From assembly GCA_019418305.1 (NCBI GenBank), contig DYCA01000047.1, positions 1 through 9,427 on the forward strand: DNA of 9,427 nucleotides, given 5' to 3'. Origin of the DNA: Clostridiales bacterium. Its GTDB lineage: Bacteria > Bacillota > Clostridia > Oscillospirales > Butyricicoccaceae. Within the stretch, counting starts at the first letter, position 1; every line of letters begins with the position of its first letter. The notes beneath the pieces are model-generated. The model searched no databases. It saw nothing but the letters and a program-made list of their open reading frames with translations, and had not been told where the DNA came from. Position numbers and translations under genes: made by a program. Below, one piece after another: positions 6,040 to 9,427 of this stretch.

Positions 6040-7311
6040 TCAGCCCCCCAATGCTTCGAGCGTATCGAAAAAGTCGGGGTAGGAGATGGAAACGACCTCC
6101 GGGTCGTTGATACGGCTGGAAGTCTGCGCGCCAAGCGCGAGCACGGCAAGGCTCATGGCAATGCGGTGGTCCTTGTAGGTTTCAAACGAAGCGCCGCACG
6201 GCGTTTTGCCGCCGTGGATAATCATGCCGTCATCGGTTTCTTCCACGTCTACGCCAGCGCGCGTCAGCTCGGTGACCATTGCGGCGATGCGGTTGGATTC
6301 CTTGACCTTAAGCTCCTGCGCGTCGCGGATGACGGTTTCGCCCTCTGCAAACGCGGCCGCAACCGCAAGAACCGGCAGCTCGTCAATCAGACGAGGAATA
6401 ATCGACCCGCCGATTTCAACGCCGTGCAGACGGCTGTGCCGCACGGTCAGGTCGCAGACCGGCTCGGCGTCGTCGCGGAAGTTAGACTCGGTGATGTCCG
6501 CGCCCATTTCGCGCAGCACGTCCAGAATGCCCGTGCGCGTGGGGTTGACGCCGACGTTTCGGATGGTCAGTTCGCTGCCCGGCACAATGGCGCCTGCAAC
6601 CAGGAAGAACGCCGCAGACGAAATATCTCCCGGCACGGCAATATCTACCGCGTGCAGGTCCTCGGGCGGGTCCAGCGTAATCGTGTTGCCCTCGGTTTCG
6701 ACTTCCACGCCCAGCGCACGGAACATGCGCTCGGTGTGGTCGCGCGAAGGGGCAGGCTCAATGACTGTTGTCTGTCCCTCGGCATACAATCCCGCGAGCA
6801 GAATCGCGCTCTTAAGCTGGGCGGATGCCACCGGCAGGCGGTACTCGATGCCGTGCAGCTCGCTGGGGTATAGCGTCAGCGGACAATAGTTGTCGTTTTT
6901 GCCTTCGATGGACGCGCCCATCTCGCGCAGCGGCTTAATGACGCGGCCCATCGGGCGCTTCTGGATGGAAGCGTCGCCGTTGAGTGTCGCGGTGAACGGC
7001 TGTCCGGCCAGAATGCCGCACAGCAGGCGGGTGGTGGTGCCGCTGTTGCCGGTGTCGAGCGTTTCCTCCGGCTCACACAGGCCGTGCAGGCCCACGCCCT
7101 CGACGATCACTTCCTTTTCCGTGATTTGAATTTCCACGCCCATCTTGCGGAAGCAGTCAATGGTGGACAGACAGTCCTCACCCATCAGAAAGCCGGTGAT
7201 ATGGGTCGTGCCGTTTGCCAGCGCGCCCAGCATGACCGCGCGGTGCGAAATGGATTTGTCGCCCGGCACGGTGATTTCGCCGCGCAGCGGGCCGCAAGGT
7301 TGGATTTGCAT
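6040..7311 (-). CDS. aroA: 5-enolpyruvylshikimate-3-phosphate synthase, class II-like
   Basis: This 423-residue cytoplasmic enzyme joins shikimate 3-phosphate and phosphoenolpyruvate to make EPSP, the step after the neighbouring AroE-AroK. Motifs in order are VPGDKSISHR (15-24, with the PEP-binding Lys19), LDTGNSGTTTRL (85-96), KRPMGR (118-123), SAQLK (163-167), RDHTE (190-194), NPTR (256-259), IDELP (309-313) with catalytic Asp310, and ELKVKESNR (333-341) with Glu338. Length is normal. GDKS, SAQLK, RDHTE and NPTR together match the motif set used to define class II, glyphosate-tolerant enzymes. The residue matching E. coli Gly96 appears to remain Gly. The ATG at 7309-7311 is chosen because homology begins there and GGAGGAG lies 7 bases upstream, inside the end of pheA. 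A longer open frame to 7410 lacks family similarity. pheA ends 4 bases upstream and aroE-aroK starts 3 bases downstream. Confidence 0.97.
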   Translation of the reverse strand: MQIQPCGPLRGEITVPGDKSISHRAVMLGALANGTTHITGFLMGEDCLSTIDCFRKMGVEIQITEKEVIVEGVGLHGLCEPEETLDTGNSGTTTRLLCGILAGQPFTATLNGDASIQKRPMGRVIKPLREMGASIEGKNDNYCPLTLYPSELHGIEYRLPVASAQLKSAILLAGLYAEGQTTVIEPAPSRDHTERMFRALGVEVETEGNTITLDPPEDLHAVDIAVPGDISSAAFFLVAGAIVPGSELTIRNVGVNPTRTGILDVLREMGADITESNFRDDAEPVCDLTVRHSRLHGVEIGGSIIPRLIDELPVLAVAAAFAEGETVIRDAQELKVKESNRIAAMVTELTRAGVDVEETDDGMIIHGGKTPCGASFETYKDHRIAMSLAVLALGAQTSSRINDPEVVSISYPDFFDTLEALGG

Positions 7312-7315
7312 TTGT

Positions 7316-8455
7316 TTACTCCTCCGTTGCATCGGAAACCGGATAGCTGCCGATGACTTTAATGTAGGGCAGCTCCTCATGGAGCTGATATAACAGCGAC
7401 TGCACGGCATGGTCCTGCATATTGCCGGTGAAGTCTACATAGAACACATAGCACCACGGGCTGTCCTTGACCGGACGGGAATAGATGCCGGTCATGTCGA
7501 TGCCGTAATGCGTAAAGACATCCAGCACGCGGCCGAGCGAACCGGCGACATTCGGAATGCGGAAGGCAATTTCGATGCGGTTGTCCTCGGGACGGCTGGT
7601 GAGCGTGCGGCTGACCGCAATAAAGCGCGTTTCGTTGTGCTTCAGGTCGTTGATGCCCTCGGCAAGAACGGTCAGGCCGTACCGATCGGCGGCTTCGCGC
7701 GAGCAGATTGCCGCCAGATGCGGGTCGCCCTTTTTCTGGACGTTCTGCGCTGCCATCGCTGTGTTGGCAACCTCGATGGCCTCCAGACCGTGTTCGGTGA
7801 TGAATGCGTGGCATTGGGGCAGAGCGTGTGGGTGCGAGCAGACGCTTTGGATATCGCTCATCTGCGCGCCCGGCACGGCGGCCAGACAGTGCGAGATTTT
7901 TTTGATGTACGATTTGTTGATGGACAGGTCGTAGGCAAGCAGCAGGTCATAAACCTCGCTGACCGTGCCTGCGGTCGTGTTCTCGACCGGTACAACGCCC
8001 ACATCCGCAATGCCGTCGCGCACGGATTGAAATACCTGCTCCCATGTCGGCACATGCTGCGGCTCACAGTTCGGGAAGAGAGCGCGCGCCGCCAGTTCCT
8101 GATACGCACCGGGTACGCCCTGATAATAGACGGTTTGGGGGGCGAGTTCGTTCCCGGACGGATGCAGCGGGAAGCGATCGGGCTTCTGCCGCAGCACCTC
8201 GCTGTATTGATATTCACGACTGGCACGAATCATGCTTTGCAGAAGTGCAGTATATTTGAGGCAAAGCTCCTCACTCATGCCCTCGGTACGCTTGGCGATG
8301 ATTTCGGCTTCACGGTCGGGTTTATAGATTTTGTCATCGGTTTCGACCTTGGTCTGTGCCACCTGAAGCGCAAGATCCATTCGTTCCAGAAAAAGCGCGC
8401 GGATTTGTTCATCGACGCGGTTGATGTCCTGACGGATTTCGGAAAGATCACGCAT
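7316..8455 (-). CDS. pheA: P-protein: chorismate mutase / prephenate dehydratase with ACT domain
   Basis: This 379-residue bifunctional enzyme converts chorismate to prephenate and then to phenylpyruvate, the committed route to phenylalanine. Residues 1 to about 90 are an AroQ-type helical chorismate mutase with Arg8, Arg25, Lys36, Arg48 and Glu49 at the expected active-site positions. Residues from about 108 to 285 are prephenate dehydratase, with YQGVPGAY (111-118), VPVENTTAGTV (155-165) and NETRF (274-278), including the catalytic Thr-Arg-Phe. Residues from about 292 to 375 are an ACT domain, the phenylalanine-sensing module. The usual GALV and ESRP signatures appear here as GSLG (305-308) and YSRP (325-328). 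Length is normal. The ATG at 8453-8455 lies inside the 3' end of aroC (8-base overlap, ATGCGTGA) and is preceded by GGGAGG at 8465-8470. An open frame continuing to 8524 is rejected. Feedback inhibition by phenylalanine is likely but inferred. Confidence 0.97.
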   Translation of the reverse strand: MRDLSEIRQDINRVDEQIRALFLERMDLALQVAQTKVETDDKIYKPDREAEIIAKRTEGMSEELCLKYTALLQSMIRASREYQYSEVLRQKPDRFPLHPSGNELAPQTVYYQGVPGAYQELAARALFPNCEPQHVPTWEQVFQSVRDGIADVGVVPVENTTAGTVSEVYDLLLAYDLSINKSYIKKISHCLAAVPGAQMSDIQSVCSHPHALPQCHAFITEHGLEAIEVANTAMAAQNVQKKGDPHLAAICSREAADRYGLTVLAEGINDLKHNETRFIAVSRTLTSRPEDNRIEIAFRIPNVAGSLGRVLDVFTHYGIDMTGIYSRPVKDSPWCYVFYVDFTGNMQDHAVQSLLYQLHEELPYIKVIGSYPVSDATEE

Positions 8456-9427
8456 AGCCGTTCGCCTCCCGCAAAAGATCTGCCAGCGCCACCGCACAGG
8501 CCGCTTCAATGACCGGCGCGGCACGTGTGACGATGCAGGGGTCGTGCCGCCCGTGGATGGACAGCGGCTCCACCTTGCCGGTCTGGATATTCAGGGTCTG
8601 CTGTGTGGCGGCAATGGATGGCGTGGGCTTGATACACGTCCGCACGATAAGCGGCATGCCATTGGTAATACCGCCGTTGACGCCGCCGTTATTGTTGGTC
8701 TCGGTTTTGATGATATCGCCGTCCTGATACAGGGTGTCGTTTGCGTGTGAGCCGCGCAGCGCCGCAAAGGCAAAGCCTGCGCCGAATTCCACGCCCTTGA
8801 CGGCCGGTACGGCAAACAGGATGGAGGACAGGCGGCTTTCCACCGTGTCCATCATCGGACTGCCGATGCCGGCGGGCAGGCCGACGGCCGCGCACTCAAT
8901 CACGCCGCCGACCGAGTCCTGCGCCTCGCGCGCTTCTTCGATGGCGGCAAGCATGGCATCCAGCGCGCGCGGATTGTTGACCGGATAGTCGGCTTCCCGC
9001 AGCGCATCGAGCTGGGAAACCGGGATATCCACATCATCAAACGGCATATCCTGAATCTGCGCAATGGACTGGATGTGTGAGCCGACCGTTACGCCGCGGG
9101 TTTTGAGCCACAGCTTGCACATTGCACCTGCAAACACCAACGGAGCGGTCAGACGACCGGAAAAATGACCGCCGCCGCGCGGGTCGTTGCAGCCGTGGTA
9201 GCGTATCATCCCGGTGTAATCCGCGTGGCCCGGACGGGGCTGCGCGGCCAGGGCGGCATAGTCGCCGGAACGCTGATTGGTGTTCTGAATAACCGCACAG
9301 ATGGGCGCGCCGGTCGTCTGTCCGTTTAACAAGCCGGATTGGATGAGCGGCGTGTCGGCCTCCTTGCGCTGGGTGGACTGTTTGTTGCGCCCGGGGGCGC
9401 GGCGCTCCATCTCGCGCAGGATAAAGG
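8448..9427 (-). CDS. aroC: Chorismate synthase, 5' end outside the window
   Basis: The visible part is 325 codons, and the frame stays open to the right edge. Compared with the usual 350-390 residues, about 40 N-terminal residues, including the first family signature with its His, are missing beyond the window. The enzyme removes phosphate from EPSP to make chorismate and needs reduced FMN. Visible marks, numbered within the fragment, are QSTQRKEADT (16-25), RPGHADYTG (64-72) with a conserved His, DPRGGGHFSGR (81-91), which fits the second family signature, the glycine-rich NNNGGVNGGITNG (244-256) in the FMN region, and GRHDPC (292-297), which fits the third. The Met at 9410 is internal, not the start. 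The stop (8448-8450) overlaps the pheA start by 8 bases, which suggests translational coupling. Cytoplasmic. Confidence 0.97.
   Translation of the reverse strand, partial: FILREMERRAPGRNKQSTQRKEADTPLIQSGLLNGQTTGAPICAVIQNTNQRSGDYAALAAQPRPGHADYTGMIRYHGCNDPRGGGHFSGRLTAPLVFAGAMCKLWLKTRGVTVGSHIQSIAQIQDMPFDDVDIPVSQLDALREADYPVNNPRALDAMLAAIEEAREAQDSVGGVIECAAVGLPAGIGSPMMDTVESRLSSILFAVPAVKGVEFGAGFAFAALRGSHANDTLYQDGDIIKTETNNNGGVNGGITNGMPLIVRTCIKPTPSIAATQQTLNIQTGKVEPLSIHGRHDPCIVTRAAPVIEAACAVALADLLREANGYA

Noticed and set aside
5935..6873. Open frame on the plus strand opposite aroA (about 312 codons)
   Set aside because: Antisense shadow of aroA with low-complexity, Arg- and Gln-rich composition and no family motifs.
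7312..7410. Upstream extension of aroA to an ATG at 7410
   Set aside because: The extra 33 residues do not resemble EPSP synthase and would overlap pheA. The ATG at 7311 has a good ribosome binding site and starts exactly at the conserved N-terminus.
7409..8512. Long open frame on the plus strand opposite pheA (about 367 codons)
   Set aside because: It lies entirely antisense to the clearly identified pheA, shows no recognisable domain, and is explained by GC-rich codon bias that removes stops from the opposite strand.
8456..8524. Upstream extension of pheA to an ATG at 8524
   Set aside because: The extra 23 residues are basic, unlike a chorismate mutase N-terminus, and overlap aroC. The ATG at 8455 has GGGAGG at the right distance.

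Overview
The window is a compact, GC-rich stretch of bacterial chromosome in which every gene that can be supported lies on the minus strand, so transcription runs from high to low coordinates. The gene families point to a Gram-positive-type Firmicute of the class Clostridia, probably in the Oscillospiraceae/Butyricicoccaceae range. The signs are an AroQ-type P-protein, a class II-like EPSP synthase, a secreted phosphodiester glycosidase with three SLH repeats, a MepA/NorM-like MATE pump and AGGAGG ribosome binding sites. The taxonomic placement is inference.

Right part (4651-9427): the end of an aromatic amino acid biosynthesis operon, in the order aroC (5' end outside the window), pheA, aroA, and an aroE-aroK fusion. 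The genes are joined by an 8-base overlap, a 4-base gap and a 3-base gap. Together they encode shikimate dehydrogenase and kinase, EPSP synthase, chorismate synthase, and the chorismate mutase/prephenate dehydratase that commits chorismate to phenylalanine. The remaining early steps (DAHP synthase, dehydroquinate synthase, dehydroquinase) and the operon promoter are not in the window and may lie beyond the right edge.

Middle part (1592-4591): 59 bases after aroE-aroK, with no convincing terminator or promoter between, comes a 999-residue secreted protein. It has a signal peptide, a NAGPA-type phosphodiester glycosidase domain, Ig-like and carbohydrate-binding-like modules, and three C-terminal SLH repeats for anchoring to the cell wall. 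A strong intrinsic terminator follows it immediately.

Left part (1-1540): just past that terminator is a near-consensus promoter (TTGACA, 17 bases, extended -10 TGCTATACT). It drives a leader of about 118 bases with two stem-loops, the second resembling a terminator, and then a MATE-family efflux pump gene. The pump gene's stop codon lies inside its own terminator hairpin. The leader looks regulatory and is the least explained part of the window. I see no mobile element, CRISPR array, tRNA or rRNA.
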